Below the pieces are notes generated by a model. That model was not told the DNA's origin and searched no databases. It worked only from the letters and a program-made list of their open reading frames with translations. Position numbers and translations under genes: made by a program. Below are positions 35,265 through 44,028 of a stretch of 64,000 bases of DNA, one piece after another (position 1 is the first letter of the stretch; each line of letters begins with the position of its first letter). This DNA comes from Rhizobium sp. RM (GTDB taxonomy: Bacteria > Pseudomonadota > Alphaproteobacteria > Rhizobiales > Rhizobiaceae), in NCBI RefSeq assembly GCF_013390595.1, contig NZ_JACAWV010000007.1, positions 682,001 to 746,000 of the forward strand. The letters are read 5' to 3'.

Positions 35265-35300
35265 AAAAGAAAAGCGCCCGGCGAATGATCGCCGAGCGCT
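35265..35300 (-). terminator. Terminator after suhB
   Basis: On the minus strand the stem AGCGCTCGGCGA / TCGCCGGGCGCT (one mismatch) with an ATCATT-type loop is followed by TTTTCTTTT. It lies 42 bp after the suhB stop. Confidence 0.85.
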
Positions 35301-35342
35301 GCAAATCCTTCCGAAAACCTCAGGATTTTCAGGAAAACGTTA

Positions 35343-36143
35343 TTACCGACCGGGAATCGGACGGTTGGCAACTTCGACCAGTGCCTTGTGGATATATTCG
35401 TTGCCGGCTGCCACGCTTCCCGTGTCGAAGATCGCCGAGCCGCCCTTTGCGTCGCTAGCAAAGCCGCCAGCTTCGCGAATCAGGACGAGACCAGCGGCCA
35501 TATCCCACGGCGACAGTTCAGCTTCCCAGAAACCGTCGAGGCGGCCAGCCGCGACATAAGCAAGATCAAGCGACGCAGCGCCCATGCGGCGAATGCCCGC
35601 GGCTTCGCCCATAACGTGACGAAGTTCGACAAGAAACTTGCCGTGATTGCCACGGCCAAGATGCGGAACACCACAACCGATAACGCAGTCGGTCAGTGCT
35701 TTACGTGCGGCAACGCGAATACGACGGTCGTTCAGGAACGCGCCGCCGCCACGCTCAGCGGTGTAAAGCTCATCGGTGGCCGGATTGAAGATAACGCCAG
35801 CGACAATTTCACCGTTACGCTCGAGAGCGATGGATACAGCAAAGTGCGGAATGCCGTGCAGAAAGTTCGTGGTGCCATCAAGCGGATCGACGATCCAGCG
35901 ATGTGCGCCGTCGGTGCCCTTTTCTTCGCCGCCTTCTTCACCAAGGAAGTCATAGGTCGGACGAGCCTTCATCAGCTCGTCGCGGACAATCTTTTCCGCC
36001 TTGAGGTCGGCCTGCGACACGAAATCGCTTGGACCTTTGACCGAGACCTGCAGGTTCTGCACTTCACCGAAGTCACGCGCCAATGACTTTCCCGCCTTGA
36101 GGGCGGCCTGAACCATGACATTGAGAAGGGCTGAACGGGCCAT
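35343..36143 (-). CDS. suhB: Inositol monophosphatase family protein
   Basis: Mg-dependent phosphatase of the inositol monophosphatase/SuhB family, 266 residues. Motifs are visible: the Glu pair in FLGEEGGEE (about residues 67-75), the metal site WIVDPLDGTTNF (about 83-94) and the C-terminal SPWDMAAGLVLIREAGG (about 212-228). Substrate may be inositol-1-phosphate or related sugars. SuhB also has roles with the transcription complex in enterobacteria, not testable here. It is followed by its own terminator and lies 163 bp after the Sel1-repeat gene. Confidence 0.93.
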   Translation of the reverse strand: MARSALLNVMVQAALKAGKSLARDFGEVQNLQVSVKGPSDFVSQADLKAEKIVRDELMKARPTYDFLGEEGGEEKGTDGAHRWIVDPLDGTTNFLHGIPHFAVSIALERNGEIVAGVIFNPATDELYTAERGGGAFLNDRRIRVAARKALTDCVIGCGVPHLGRGNHGKFLVELRHVMGEAAGIRRMGAASLDLAYVAAGRLDGFWEAELSPWDMAAGLVLIREAGGFASDAKGGSAIFDTGSVAAGNEYIHKALVEVANRPIPGR

Positions 36144-36306
36144 CGAGTTCGTTTCCTGGAAAGCTGCCGGACCACCCGAAAACTGGCCGGGCAGGAAAGG
36201 CTATTATTATTCTTGAATTGAGAGTTTGCGGTTCAAGACCACAAAACGCGCCGAAATTCAAGGCTAAAAGCCTCAAGGCGCGCCGACAGGGCGCTTCTCC
36301 TTGCCG

Positions 36307-37407
36307 TTACATCGGCCGAAAGCGGTTTGCGGCCTCGATTGCCTTTTTCTGCTGTTCGTCAGTGATCCCGAGATAAAAATCCTCCAGCGAAGGGTCTTTC
36401 AGGCCTGCCCGCCGCGACAGCACGTACCACTTGGCAGCTTCAACGGGGTCAGGTCGAGTACCGAGCGCCTGAATGTAGAGATGCGCCACCTTGTTCTGTG
36501 CAACGACGTTGCCACGTTGCGCCGCGCCGTAGAGCCAGCGAAAACCCTCATCCAGGTTCCGCTCACCACCAGAACCATTTACCAGCCAGATTCCCAGATC
36601 GACCTGCGCTGTGTCGTAACCTGCCTTCGCAGCACGCATCAGCCAGTCGCGCGCCTTCGCCTTCTTCTCAGCAGGAACATCCTTGACCGACCAATAGATC
36701 TGCGAGACGGCATACTGCGCATCGGCAATGCCCTGTTCGGCGGACTTTTCGTAAAAGGGCAATGCCAGCATCAACCCCTTGGCGCCAGGGTTTTCCGAAA
36801 CGAGTATCTGGCCCCAGTTGAACTGGGCAGATGCATTCCCCGCCTCGGCAGCACGACGCATGAAATCGTCCGCCTTGGCCTTGTCGCGCGTGACGAATTT
36901 ACCCTCCATCAGAATGAGGGCGAACTTGAACATGGCAACGGGATCGCTGCCCTCGGCTGCCTGTTGATACCAGAACGCGGCGGTCTTTTCGTCGCGCGCA
37001 ATCCCCAGACCACGCGACATCATTTCCGCAACCAGCGTCTGTGCGGTCGCATCTCCGTTCTGGGCGCGTGTGAGCGCCTTGTCGAGGGCCTGAACATATT
37101 CACCACGCTGGTAATGCCCGTAAGCCTCATCGACCTTGCCGGTAAATTCCTTCTCCGGCGGCAGGGCAGGAAGTTCGGCACCCATCCGCTGATAGACGTT
37201 GACACCCTGCGACGGCTGCAAATCTTTCTGCTCTTCCGACAGCACACGCCCCTGGCGGGTCGGCTGCGCCTCATCTTCCAACTGACGAGCGAGAGGATTT
37301 TTCTCCGTCGCCGGACCGGACTGCGCAAAAGCCGGGAAAGCCGCTGCACTCAAGGAAAGCGCCAGAAGCGAAACGGAAAGGCAAAGATGAGCAGCGCGTG
37401 TAAACAT
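36307..37407 (-). CDS. Exported Sel1/TPR-repeat protein
   Basis: Secreted helical-repeat protein, 366 residues from the ATG at 37405-37407; a TTG four codons upstream overlaps the preceding stop. A signal peptide is clear (hydrophobic residues 8-25, cleavage after AFPAFAQ). About six Sel1-like repeats run from about residue 135 to 330, for example AAFWYQQAAEGSDPVAMF, ADDFMRRAAEAGNASAQF and ALPFYEKSAEQGIADAQY. Such proteins serve as periplasmic scaffolds, sometimes in exopolysaccharide or envelope regulation. The function here is unknown. It follows the ThiE-like gene by 8 bp or overlaps it, so the two are probably co-transcribed. Confidence 0.85.
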   Translation of the reverse strand: MFTRAAHLCLSVSLLALSLSAAAFPAFAQSGPATEKNPLARQLEDEAQPTRQGRVLSEEQKDLQPSQGVNVYQRMGAELPALPPEKEFTGKVDEAYGHYQRGEYVQALDKALTRAQNGDATAQTLVAEMMSRGLGIARDEKTAAFWYQQAAEGSDPVAMFKFALILMEGKFVTRDKAKADDFMRRAAEAGNASAQFNWGQILVSENPGAKGLMLALPFYEKSAEQGIADAQYAVSQIYWSVKDVPAEKKAKARDWLMRAAKAGYDTAQVDLGIWLVNGSGGERNLDEGFRWLYGAAQRGNVVAQNKVAHLYIQALGTRPDPVEAAKWYVLSRRAGLKDPSLEDFYLGITDEQQKKAIEAANRFRPM

Positions 37408-37415
37408 CGCTCGTA

Positions 37416-38069
37416 TCAACCGTCAAACCGTGGCGCTTTTTCGTCAAGCAGCGCGTTGATTTCAGAAACCGCCTGGGCAGGTCCTGCAGCATGGTCAAAC
37501 ACGGCACTGCGCAGGGCAACAAATTCGACGCCGGTCTCGGCAACAGGCACAACGGATGCGATATCCGAACCGCCCATCACAATGGCCGGAATTTCAATCA
37601 TCGATGCCCACCATTCCCCGAGCGCCAGGTTTTTCGGGTGCGCCTCTGGTTTGATGTCACCTTCCAGCTTGCCAAAGAAGATGTAGTCTGGATTGGCTTC
37701 GCCCTGTTCCAGCGCCTTGTGGCGGTCATCGGCATTGCCACCGCCAACAATAAGCTTGGGGGTAAATTTCTCGACCGCCTCGGCCAGCGCCTCGCCCCCA
37801 GTGGTAACATGCAAACCATCAGCCTTGGCGCGACCCGCCACGCGGCTGTCACCCGCAATCAGTGCTGCCGCACCGGACTTTTGCACCAGCGGCACGATCA
37901 ACTCAGCCACTTTCTGAAAGGCACCGTCATCCAGACCATATTGCGGAATGATGACCGAGGCCACATCGCCGCCACGCAGCGCCTCTTCAACGGCCTTGGC
38001 CTGATTCTGCATGTCGTCCGCTTGCGGAACGATAAGGACAAGGCGGCAACGGTCTTCGGTTGTGGTCAT
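37416..38069 (-). CDS. Thiamine phosphate synthase-like protein (ThiE family)
   Basis: TIM-barrel protein of the ThiE/TenI superfamily, 217 residues from the ATG at 38067-38069, with GGA seven bases upstream; alternative starts at 38081 and 38132 exist. Visible core residues include AALIAGDSRVAGRAKADGLHV (as AALIAGDSRVAG and RAKADGLHV), where the ADGLHV strand corresponds to the phosphate/pyrimidine site. DYIFFGKL and AIVMGGSD are also present. It is not within a thiamine operon and is linked to a Sel1-repeat gene. Catalysis of thiamine-phosphate formation is uncertain; a TenI-like or diverged role is possible. Confidence 0.75.
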   Translation of the reverse strand: MTTTEDRCRLVLIVPQADDMQNQAKAVEEALRGGDVASVIIPQYGLDDGAFQKVAELIVPLVQKSGAAALIAGDSRVAGRAKADGLHVTTGGEALAEAVEKFTPKLIVGGGNADDRHKALEQGEANPDYIFFGKLEGDIKPEAHPKNLALGEWWASMIEIPAIVMGGSDIASVVPVAETGVEFVALRSAVFDHAAGPAQAVSEINALLDEKAPRFDG

Positions 38070-38173
38070 GGGTTCGTCCATTTCAGGCAGAAGACGCTTT
38101 CGGCGCAATCTGCACTCGTTTTGATATGACAAATCCGATAAACCGGACCGGCGAAAGGATCAACCGTCCATCC

Positions 38174-38938
38174 ATGCTGACAGATTTTCATTTTTTTATG
38201 GCCGCCATTCCCGCCGTCATCCTTGTAGGCCTTTCAAAGGGCGGACTGGGCGGTGCGCTTGCCCTTATGGGCGTTCCCATTATGGCACTTGCTGTGCCGC
38301 CCGTGCAGGCGGCGGCAATCTTTCTGCCGATCCTGATCGTGATGGATATCGTGGCTCTCTGGGCGTGGCGCCATCATAATCATCGCGAAACATTGCTCAT
38401 CATGCTGCCGGGCGCCATTGCCGGTATCGCAATCGGCTGGGCAACCTCCAGCATGATTTCGGCTGACGCCATGCGTCTCATCGTTGCAACCGTGACGATC
38501 CTCTTCGTGCTGCGTTATTTCTATGAGAGTTTTCTCAGCAGAAAAGGCCAGGAGATTCCTGCAAAACCGCAGCGACGCGGACCGGCAACGCTGTGGTCGA
38601 CCCTGTCGGGCTACGCCAGTTTTGTTGCCCATGCGGGAGGACCTCCCTTCCAGATCTATGTGTTGCCGCTGAAGCTGGACCCAAAAACCTACACGGGCAT
38701 GAGCGTTCGCTTTTTCGCGATCATGAACGCGATCAAACTCATCCCATATTTCGCTCTGGGGGCGCTCGACTCGAGCAACATGAAAACGTCAGCTCTGCTG
38801 CTTCCGGTCGCAATGCTCGCCACAATAGCAGGGGCAAAAATCGTCAAATATCTGAAACCTGCGGTTTTTTACCCGCTGATGTACACGATGGCGCTGCTCG
38901 CGGCCTTGAAGCTGCTCTGGGATGGATTACCGATCTGA
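38174..38938 (+). CDS. TauE/SafE-family membrane transporter
   Basis: Membrane protein of the TauE/SafE family, 254 residues, with about seven to eight hydrophobic segments. These carriers export sulfite, sulfoacetate or related anions. The ATG at 38174 gives MLTDFHFFMAAIPAVILVGL; the longer frame to 38060 is divergent to the ThiE gene start and less likely. The internal duplication typical of the family shows as VGLSKGGLGGALALMGVPIMAL (VGLSKGGLGG and ALALMGVPIMAL) and the second half SGYASFVAHAGGPPFQIY. It is monocistronic. Substrate unknown. Confidence 0.87.
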   Translation: MLTDFHFFMAAIPAVILVGLSKGGLGGALALMGVPIMALAVPPVQAAAIFLPILIVMDIVALWAWRHHNHRETLLIMLPGAIAGIAIGWATSSMISADAMRLIVATVTILFVLRYFYESFLSRKGQEIPAKPQRRGPATLWSTLSGYASFVAHAGGPPFQIYVLPLKLDPKTYTGMSVRFFAIMNAIKLIPYFALGALDSSNMKTSALLLPVAMLATIAGAKIVKYLKPAVFYPLMYTMALLAALKLLWDGLPI

Positions 38939-39057
38939 CACGGCAAAAATTTGATATGGAGAAAATTAAAAAGCTCCGACCGCACCTTGATGCAGCCAGA
39001 GCCTGAATTGTCTAACCGCCCGTCCTTACATCACTGAAGGCGGCGGCAGTCTGTCAA

Positions 39058-39234
39058 TCAATGCCTTGTTGAGGCCTTGAGCCTCTGCAATTCGTCCTTC
39101 AGGCGCAGTTTTCGACGTTTGATATCGGCGATCTCCGTGTCATCCGAAGACGGGGAAGCAAGAATACTTTCGAGCTCTTCCTCCAGAGCGCCGTGTTTCT
39201 TTTCGAGCGATGCAATATGAGCCTGAATGGTCAT
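39058..39234 (-). CDS. DUF465 (YdcH-like) small protein A
   Basis: Short frame of 58 residues beginning at ATG 39232-39234. The sequence is highly charged and helical: MTIQAHIASLEKKHGALEEE, then a short acidic loop with SPSSDD and the conserved RRKLRLKDELQRLK. This matches DUF465/YdcH, a family of small coiled-coil proteins of unknown function. It is divergent from a second DUF465 gene at 39468, and only 233 bp separate the two starts. Confidence 0.8.
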   Translation of the reverse strand: MTIQAHIASLEKKHGALEEELESILASPSSDDTEIADIKRRKLRLKDELQRLKASTRH

Positions 39235-39467
39235 GCGGCACGTCCTTCCTTTTTGAACCTACCTCCAGCTCTCCATCACTGGAGTTTCAGGTTTACGACA
39301 GCACTGTGACATGGATTAACAATCTTGTCGAAGGCGAAATCATGACAATATCTGGGCAATTTGGTCGCATGGGAAACTTCCCGTTATCGCGATTTGGTGA
39401 TAGAGGCTCCAGAACAGATCACATAAGCGCCGGAGGCGATCCGGCTGGCATAAATGGGGATGACAGG

Positions 39468-39671
39468 ATGCCCGATCAGGACCAGGCGGACATCAGGCTC
39501 GCGCTGGCGCGGTTGCGCCAGGAGCATGAGGACTATGATGCAGCGATCAACGCAATGATCCAGACCAGCTGCGATGCATTGCGGATACAGCGCATGAAGA
39601 AGAAAAAACTGGCCGTCAAGGACAAGATGTCCCAACTCGAAGACCAGGTCATACCCGATATCATTGCCTGA
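39468..39671 (+). CDS. DUF465 (YdcH-like) small protein B
   Basis: A 67-residue helical protein from the ATG at 39468 (MPDQDQADIRLALARLRQEH). The frame is open upstream to 39210, but only the last part has family character. The family signature is the C-terminal IQRMKKKKLAVKDKMSQLED, the usual lysine-rich helix of DUF465/YdcH proteins. It lies 15 bp before purE, so it may be co-transcribed with purEK, and it is divergent from DUF465 gene A. Function unknown. Confidence 0.82.
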   Translation: MPDQDQADIRLALARLRQEHEDYDAAINAMIQTSCDALRIQRMKKKKLAVKDKMSQLEDQVIPDIIA

Positions 39672-39686
39672 GCCGGAGCAAGCCAA

Positions 39687-40187
39687 GTGACAGCAGAAAC
39701 ACCGCCCGTCGCCATCATCATGGGAAGCCAGTCCGACTGGGAAACCATGAAGAACGCCGCCGATACGCTGGATGCCCTCGACGTGGAATACGAAGCGCGT
39801 ATCATTTCGGCACACCGAACGCCAGATCGTCTTTACGACTTCGCAACCGGCGCAAAGGATGAAGGCTTCAAGGTCATCATCGCAGGTGCAGGCGGAGCTG
39901 CCCATCTTCCCGGCATGACCGCAGCCATGACACCACTTCCAGTGTTTGGTGTCCCGGTCCAGTCCAAGACCATGTCGGGACAGGACAGCCTTTATTCGAT
40001 CGTGCAGATGCCAGCCGGCATCCCGGTCGGAACACTCGCCATCGGCAAGGCAGGCGCCATCAATGCCGCCCTGCTCGCAGCGGCTGTTCTGGCCCTTGGC
40101 GACGAGGATCTCGCTGACCGGCTCGATGCCTGGCGTGCGCGCCAGTCAGCCGCCGTTGCCGAATACCCCATGGACAATCCGCAGTGA
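39687..40187 (+). CDS. purE: N5-carboxyaminoimidazole ribonucleotide mutase PurE
   Basis: Class I PurE of purine biosynthesis, which moves the carboxyl group of N5-CAIR to give CAIR. It has 166 residues from a GTG start. The active-site motifs are visible: [12 protein letters not shown] (about residues 11-22), [14 protein letters not shown] (about 36-49) with the catalytic His, and [12 protein letters not shown] (about 70-81). The stop overlaps a GTG of purK. The DUF465 gene upstream is only 15 bp away. Confidence 0.97.
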   Translation: MTAETPPVAIIMGSQSDWETMKNAADTLDALDVEYEARIISAHRTPDRLYDFATGAKDEGFKVIIAGAGGAAHLPGMTAAMTPLPVFGVPVQSKTMSGQDSLYSIVQMPAGIPVGTLAIGKAGAINAALLAAAVLALGDEDLADRLDAWRARQSAAVAEYPMDNPQ

Positions 40188-40195
40188 CCGGAAAC

Positions 40196-41287
40196 ATGAA
40201 CAACCTTACCATCGGCATCATCGGCGGAGGCCAGCTCGGCCGAATGCTGGCGATGGCGGCAGCACGCCTCAATTTCCGGACCATCGTTCTCGAGCCGCAG
40301 GCGGATTGTCCCGCCGCACAGGTCTGCAACGATCAGATCGTGGCGGCTTACGATGACGAAAAGGCACTCGCCAAACTTGGCAGCCTTTGCGACGTCGTAA
40401 CCTATGAGTTTGAGAACGTGCCGGTCTCCGCAGCCGAGAGGCTCGCCGCCTCCGTACCGGTTTATCCACCGGCAAAGGCTCTCAGCGCATCTCAGGACCG
40501 CCTGACCGAAAAACGCTTTCTCAACGATTGCGGCATTCCGACTGCGGGTTTTCGCGCTGTTGACAGCCAGACCGAACTCGAATCCGCTTTGGCCGAATTT
40601 GGTGGCAAAGGCGTTCTTAAGACCCGACGCATGGGTTATGACGGAAAGGGCCAGCGCCTTTTCAAGGGCGGCGAAGATCTGACCGGCGCCTTCGATGCAT
40701 TGGGCGGCGTACCGCTGATTCTCGAAAGCTTCGTCGCTTTCGAGCGGGAGGTCTCGATCATCGCGGCGCGGTTCAAGGATGGAACCGTGACCTGTTACGA
40801 CCCTGCAGAAAACGTTCACCTGAACGGAATCCTGCACACGTCCACAATCCCGGCCAATCTTTCCGACGCGGCGAAGATGACCGCTGTGCAGTCGGCTGAA
40901 AAGCTTCTTGCCGCTCTCGACTATGTTGGCGTCATCGGCATCGAGTTCTTTGTCCTGCCGGATGGCTCACTGGTGGCGAATGAAATGGCTCCACGTGTCC
41001 ACAATACCGGTCACTGGACGGAAGCAGCCTGCGTCATTTCCCAGTTCGAGCAGCATATTCGCGCCGTCGCGGGCCTCGCGCCTGGCAGCACTGGCCGTCA
41101 CTCCGACTGCGTGATGACCAATCTGATTGGCGACGACGTCAACGACGTCCCCCGCTGGCTTTCTGAAAAAGACTGCCTTGTGCACCTTTACGGCAAGACA
41201 GAGGCACGGCCAGGCCGCAAGATGGGCCATGTCACGCAACTCAAGAATGCGGGAAATCCTGAGTCTTTTCAGGGAAAACCACTGTGA
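40196..41287 (+). CDS. purK: N5-carboxyaminoimidazole ribonucleotide synthase PurK
   Basis: ATP-grasp enzyme that carboxylates AIR with bicarbonate, 363 residues from the ATG at 40196; a GTG at 40184 overlaps the purE stop and would add four residues. The N-terminal [31 protein letters not shown] (ATP site), [16 protein letters not shown] and [19 protein letters not shown] [14 protein letters not shown] are diagnostic. It is coupled to purE and ends shortly before a hairpin terminator. Confidence 0.97.
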   Translation: MNNLTIGIIGGGQLGRMLAMAAARLNFRTIVLEPQADCPAAQVCNDQIVAAYDDEKALAKLGSLCDVVTYEFENVPVSAAERLAASVPVYPPAKALSASQDRLTEKRFLNDCGIPTAGFRAVDSQTELESALAEFGGKGVLKTRRMGYDGKGQRLFKGGEDLTGAFDALGGVPLILESFVAFEREVSIIAARFKDGTVTCYDPAENVHLNGILHTSTIPANLSDAAKMTAVQSAEKLLAALDYVGVIGIEFFVLPDGSLVANEMAPRVHNTGHWTEAACVISQFEQHIRAVAGLAPGSTGRHSDCVMTNLIGDDVNDVPRWLSEKDCLVHLYGKTEARPGRKMGHVTQLKNAGNPESFQGKPL

Positions 41288-41331
41288 CGAGTTGACAGGC
41301 AGGGGCCGCACTGGTATCTGCCTGCCAACCG

Positions 41332-41363
41332 AAAAGAGCGCGCCCCGTTGCGCGCTTTTGATT
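41332..41363 (+). terminator. Terminator after purK
   Basis: The stem AAGAGCGCGC / GCGCGCTTTT with loop CCCGTT is followed by GATTGTTTT, 45 bp after purK. The T-run is interrupted, so strength is moderate. Confidence 0.7.
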
Positions 41364-41411
41364 GTTTTGATTAAGCGCGGTGGAAGCCGTGCAAAACTGC
41401 GGACCAGTAAA

Positions 41412-41537
41412 ATGAAGATCAAGAATTCGCTTAAAGCGCTTAAGGCCCGTCATCGCGATAACCGCCTGGTTCGCCGTAAGGGCCGCGTATACATCATCAA
41501 CAAGCAGAACCCGCGCTTCAAGGCTCGTCAGGGCTGA
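41412..41537 (+). CDS. rpmJ: 50S ribosomal protein L36 (41-residue, zinc-free type)
   Basis: Ribosomal protein L36 of 41 residues: [18 protein letters not shown] is followed by [20 protein letters not shown]. It contains no cysteine, unlike the zinc-binding 37-38-residue form, so it belongs to the long C-minus type. It is preceded by a 50-bp leader after the purK terminator and stands alone. Together with the cysteine-free L31 in this window, it suggests zinc-independent small ribosomal proteins are the normal set here. Confidence 0.96.
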   Translation: MKIKNSLKALKARHRDNRLVRRKGRVYIINKQNPRFKARQG

Positions 41538-41635
41538 TTGATCGCTCTGCGGTTTGCGTTTTCTACGCGGATCACATTGTTGATAGATACAAAGTTTGCA
41601 TTTGATATTGGGCGCGCGCGGATTAATCTATCCGA

Positions 41636-42256
41636 ATGCGCCCAAATCGTTTTTGCACGTCTGTTGTTTTTGCCCAGAGCCTTATGCTGATCGGCGCGCT
41701 GTCGATCGGCCACGCAGCAGCGCAACAGGCGTCTCAGCCCACGCCCCCGGCGATAGAAGAGATCGCCCCGGCCCCTGTCCAGACCGTCGATACGCTGTTT
41801 GAGTCGCTCAAAAAAGAACGCGACGCGGTGAAGGCACGCAATCTCGCCAACCAGATTGTCGCCGAATGGAATGATTCCGGCAGCGCCACGATCAATCTGC
41901 TGATGCAATGGGCTTCGGAAGCGTCTGACGAAAAGCGAAATGCCGCCGCATACGACTTCCTCGACCAGATCATCCTGCTCGACCCCGACTTTGCGCAGGC
42001 GCCTTACCGCCGCGCCATGGTACACTTTGCCGACGGCGATACCCGCAAGGCCATGGCCGACATCAATCTGACGCTGGAAAAAGAACCGAGGCACTTTCCT
42101 GCGCTGGCAAGCCTCGCGAACATTCTCGAAGCGTCCGGCCGCGATGAACTGGCCCTTAAGGCGTGGGAGCAATATCTCGCGGTCTATCCGGCAGACAAGG
42201 AAGCCCGCAAGGAAGCCAGCGATCTCTCGGAGAAGCTGGCGGGAACACGCAGCTAA
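41636..42256 (+). CDS. Exported TPR-repeat protein
   Basis: A 206-residue protein with an N-terminal signal peptide (hydrophobic residues about 8-25, likely cleavage after GHAAA). A proline- and alanine-rich linker follows. Two to three tetratricopeptide-like units run from about residue 85: ASDEKRNAAAYDFLDQIILLDPD, written as DEKRNAAAYDFLDQI and LLDPD, then QAPYRRAMVHFADGD and ALASLANILEASGRD. TPR proteins of this type are usually periplasmic scaffolds. It stands alone, with a bidirectional terminator 6 bp after its stop. Specific role unknown. Confidence 0.82.
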   Translation: MRPNRFCTSVVFAQSLMLIGALSIGHAAAQQASQPTPPAIEEIAPAPVQTVDTLFESLKKERDAVKARNLANQIVAEWNDSGSATINLLMQWASEASDEKRNAAAYDFLDQIILLDPDFAQAPYRRAMVHFADGDTRKAMADINLTLEKEPRHFPALASLANILEASGRDELALKAWEQYLAVYPADKEARKEASDLSEKLAGTRS

Positions 42257-42262
42257 AAACAA

Positions 42263-42292
42263 AAATCGCCGCATAAGCGGCGATTTCTTTTT
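42263..42292. terminator. Bidirectional terminator between TPR gene and gapR
   Basis: A perfect 10-bp stem (AAATCGCCGC / GCGGCGATTT) with an ATAA loop, A-rich on the left and CTTTTT on the right. It can end both the plus-strand TPR gene and the minus-strand gapR. Confidence 0.94.
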
Positions 42293-42313
42293 ATGGATCT
42301 GCAAAAGCGGAGA

Positions 42314-42571
42314 TCATTCCATTCCGAGCGCAGCCATGTAGGTCTGCAGGATGGTTTCTTCCTCGATACGCTCGTTGGCGTCTTTCTTGCGCAGGCGAAT
42401 GATGGTGCGGATCGCCTTGGTATCGTAACCGCGTCCCTTGGCTTCGCCCATCACATCCTTGATGTCACCCTGGATAGCGGCCTTTTCTTCTTCGAGACGC
42501 TCGACGCGCTCGATGAACTGGCGCAGTTCGGCGGCGGCTACGGTTTCGGTGGTCGCTGTTTCGTCCATCAT
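42314..42571 (-). CDS. gapR: GapR nucleoid-associated protein (DUF2312)
   Basis: Small alphaproteobacterial DNA-binding protein of 85 residues. In Caulobacter, GapR binds overtwisted, AT-rich DNA and supports replication. The family pattern is clear: a helix with [20 protein letters not shown] followed by [20 protein letters not shown] and [15 protein letters not shown]. Two adjacent ATG codons start the frame, and AAGGAAAGA just before them is the ribosome site. It is monocistronic and convergent with the TPR gene across a strong terminator. Confidence 0.93.
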   Translation of the reverse strand: MMDETATTETVAAAELRQFIERVERLEEEKAAIQGDIKDVMGEAKGRGYDTKAIRTIIRLRKKDANERIEEETILQTYMAALGME

Positions 42572-42721
42572 TCTTTCCTTTGTAGTGGCGGCTCTTTCAT
42601 GAGCCTTGTTCGTTCAGTCGGCGAAACCTTCGCCTGTTGCCATCAATCGTGCGGCAGAAATTCCGGCCTGTGAACTGCCCACTGACAGGCGTTACGTCAA
42701 GTCGTTTCCTGCGATACAGCG

Positions 42722-43027
42722 TTATTCCTTTGGCTTGTTTTCCTCAAATGCAGCCTTTTGAGCAGCACTTGCCTCACCTTGATAGCGGTTCTTCCAATCG
42801 TCGTAGGGCATGCCGTAGACGATCTCGCGGGATTGATCCTTGCTCATTTCAACCCCCGCATCCTCGGCTGCCTCCCGGTACCAGTTGGACAGGCAGTTGC
42901 GGCAGAAGCCTGCGAGGTTCATCAAATCGATGTTTTGAACATCGTGACGATCGCGAAGATGCTGCACGAGGCGACGGAAAGCCGCCGCCTCGAATTCCAT
43001 TTGTTGCAAGTCTTTATCTATGGTCAT
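42722..43027 (-). CDS. DUF1244 family protein
   Basis: A 101-residue protein of DUF1244, a family of unknown function with known structures. It contains the characteristic EFEAAAFRRLVQHLRDR, IDLMNLAGFCRNCLSNWY and IVYGMPYDDWKNRYQ segments. The two cysteines in FCRNCL are conserved and may bind metal. It lies 18 bp downstream of the N-formylglutamate amidohydrolase gene on the same strand, so the two probably share a transcript. Between it and gapR lie 150 bp with no clear terminator. Confidence 0.9.
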   Translation of the reverse strand: MTIDKDLQQMEFEAAAFRRLVQHLRDRHDVQNIDLMNLAGFCRNCLSNWYREAAEDAGVEMSKDQSREIVYGMPYDDWKNRYQGEASAAQKAAFEENKPKE

Positions 43028-43045
43028 GGCAAACTCCGAAATCCG

Positions 43046-43834
43046 TCAATATGGCCCGGTCCGCGACGCAAACACCTGATATTCGTGCAGAGCGGGATCG
43101 TCGTTCATTACGGCAAAAATGGGAGCAAGCCGCTCCGCCCAAGTGGTTATGCCCGCCTCGTTGCCGATCAGATCCTGCCGAACTTCGAGAAGCGCGTGGG
43201 GAATGCCCTTGATCATGCAGTGGCGATACATGGTGTCGCCCTTCAGCGCACCGTCATAGGGCTCGTTGTCACCGACAAGGATATCATTGGCGGCGCGAAG
43301 ACCAGCGAGAAGCGGGTGAACAGCGCGATGGTCGCTATCCCACAAAACCGCCGCGTGCCAGGGACGCGGCGTCTCCTTCCAGAACGGTGTATAGGAATGC
43401 AGCGACAGCACCAGCGGCGCCTTCCCGGTGACGGTTTCGACTTTGCCAAGCACCTGACCAACGGCATTGTGATAGGGGCGATGATAGGTCTCTATCCGTT
43501 GCTGCCACTCTTCATCTGAGATCGGATGATTGCCGGGCACGATGGCACCATCGGAAATCTTCATGATGAGCGTCGGATCATCCTCTCCGCGATTCGGATC
43601 GATCAGCAGTCGCGAAAACCGGCCCATTACCGCAGGAACGCCGAGCCGGGCGGCAAGTGAACGCGTCAACCCTTCTATCCCGATGTCAAATGCGATATGT
43701 CGCTCAAAAGCGGCTTGCGGTAGGCCAAGTTTACCGTACTGTGGCGGAAGAAGGTTCATTGCATGGTCTGCCAGAAGAACCATGCCTTTGTCATATTGGC
43801 CTTCTATGATTTCATAGGGTATGAAGTCGTTCAT
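43046..43834 (-). CDS. N-formylglutamate amidohydrolase family protein
   Basis: Metal-dependent amidohydrolase-like protein of the FGase family, 262 residues from the ATG at 43832-43834; the longer open frame to 43897 lacks family character. Recognisable parts are VLLADHAMNLLPPQY (about residues 19-33), AFDIGIEGLTRSLAARLGVP, RLLIDPNRGEDDP and LVLSLHSYTPFW, plus VRQDLIGNEAG near the C-terminus. In histidine breakdown these enzymes yield formate and glutamate. No hut genes are nearby, so the real substrate is open. Confidence 0.85.
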   Translation of the reverse strand: MNDFIPYEIIEGQYDKGMVLLADHAMNLLPPQYGKLGLPQAAFERHIAFDIGIEGLTRSLAARLGVPAVMGRFSRLLIDPNRGEDDPTLIMKISDGAIVPGNHPISDEEWQQRIETYHRPYHNAVGQVLGKVETVTGKAPLVLSLHSYTPFWKETPRPWHAAVLWDSDHRAVHPLLAGLRAANDILVGDNEPYDGALKGDTMYRHCMIKGIPHALLEVRQDLIGNEAGITTWAERLAPIFAVMNDDPALHEYQVFASRTGPY

Positions 43835-44028
43835 CGATGTTTTCTGGGACAGGATTGAGGAGAGGAACTTGATGGCATGGCTTGAGGCCGCGCGCAAGTT
43901 TAGGCGGAAGAACCGCTATCTACCCTACCGCACTCACGATCCGACAACCAATATAATCGATTAAACTCGCGTTGACTTTCTTGGGCGACCGCGCCAAGAA
44001 GTGTGTTCATTATAACCATGGAATCCGG

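Noticed and set aside
36240..36300. Possible terminator after the Sel1-repeat gene
   Set aside because: The GGCGC/GCGCC repeats are short and poorly placed, and no T-run follows on the minus strand.
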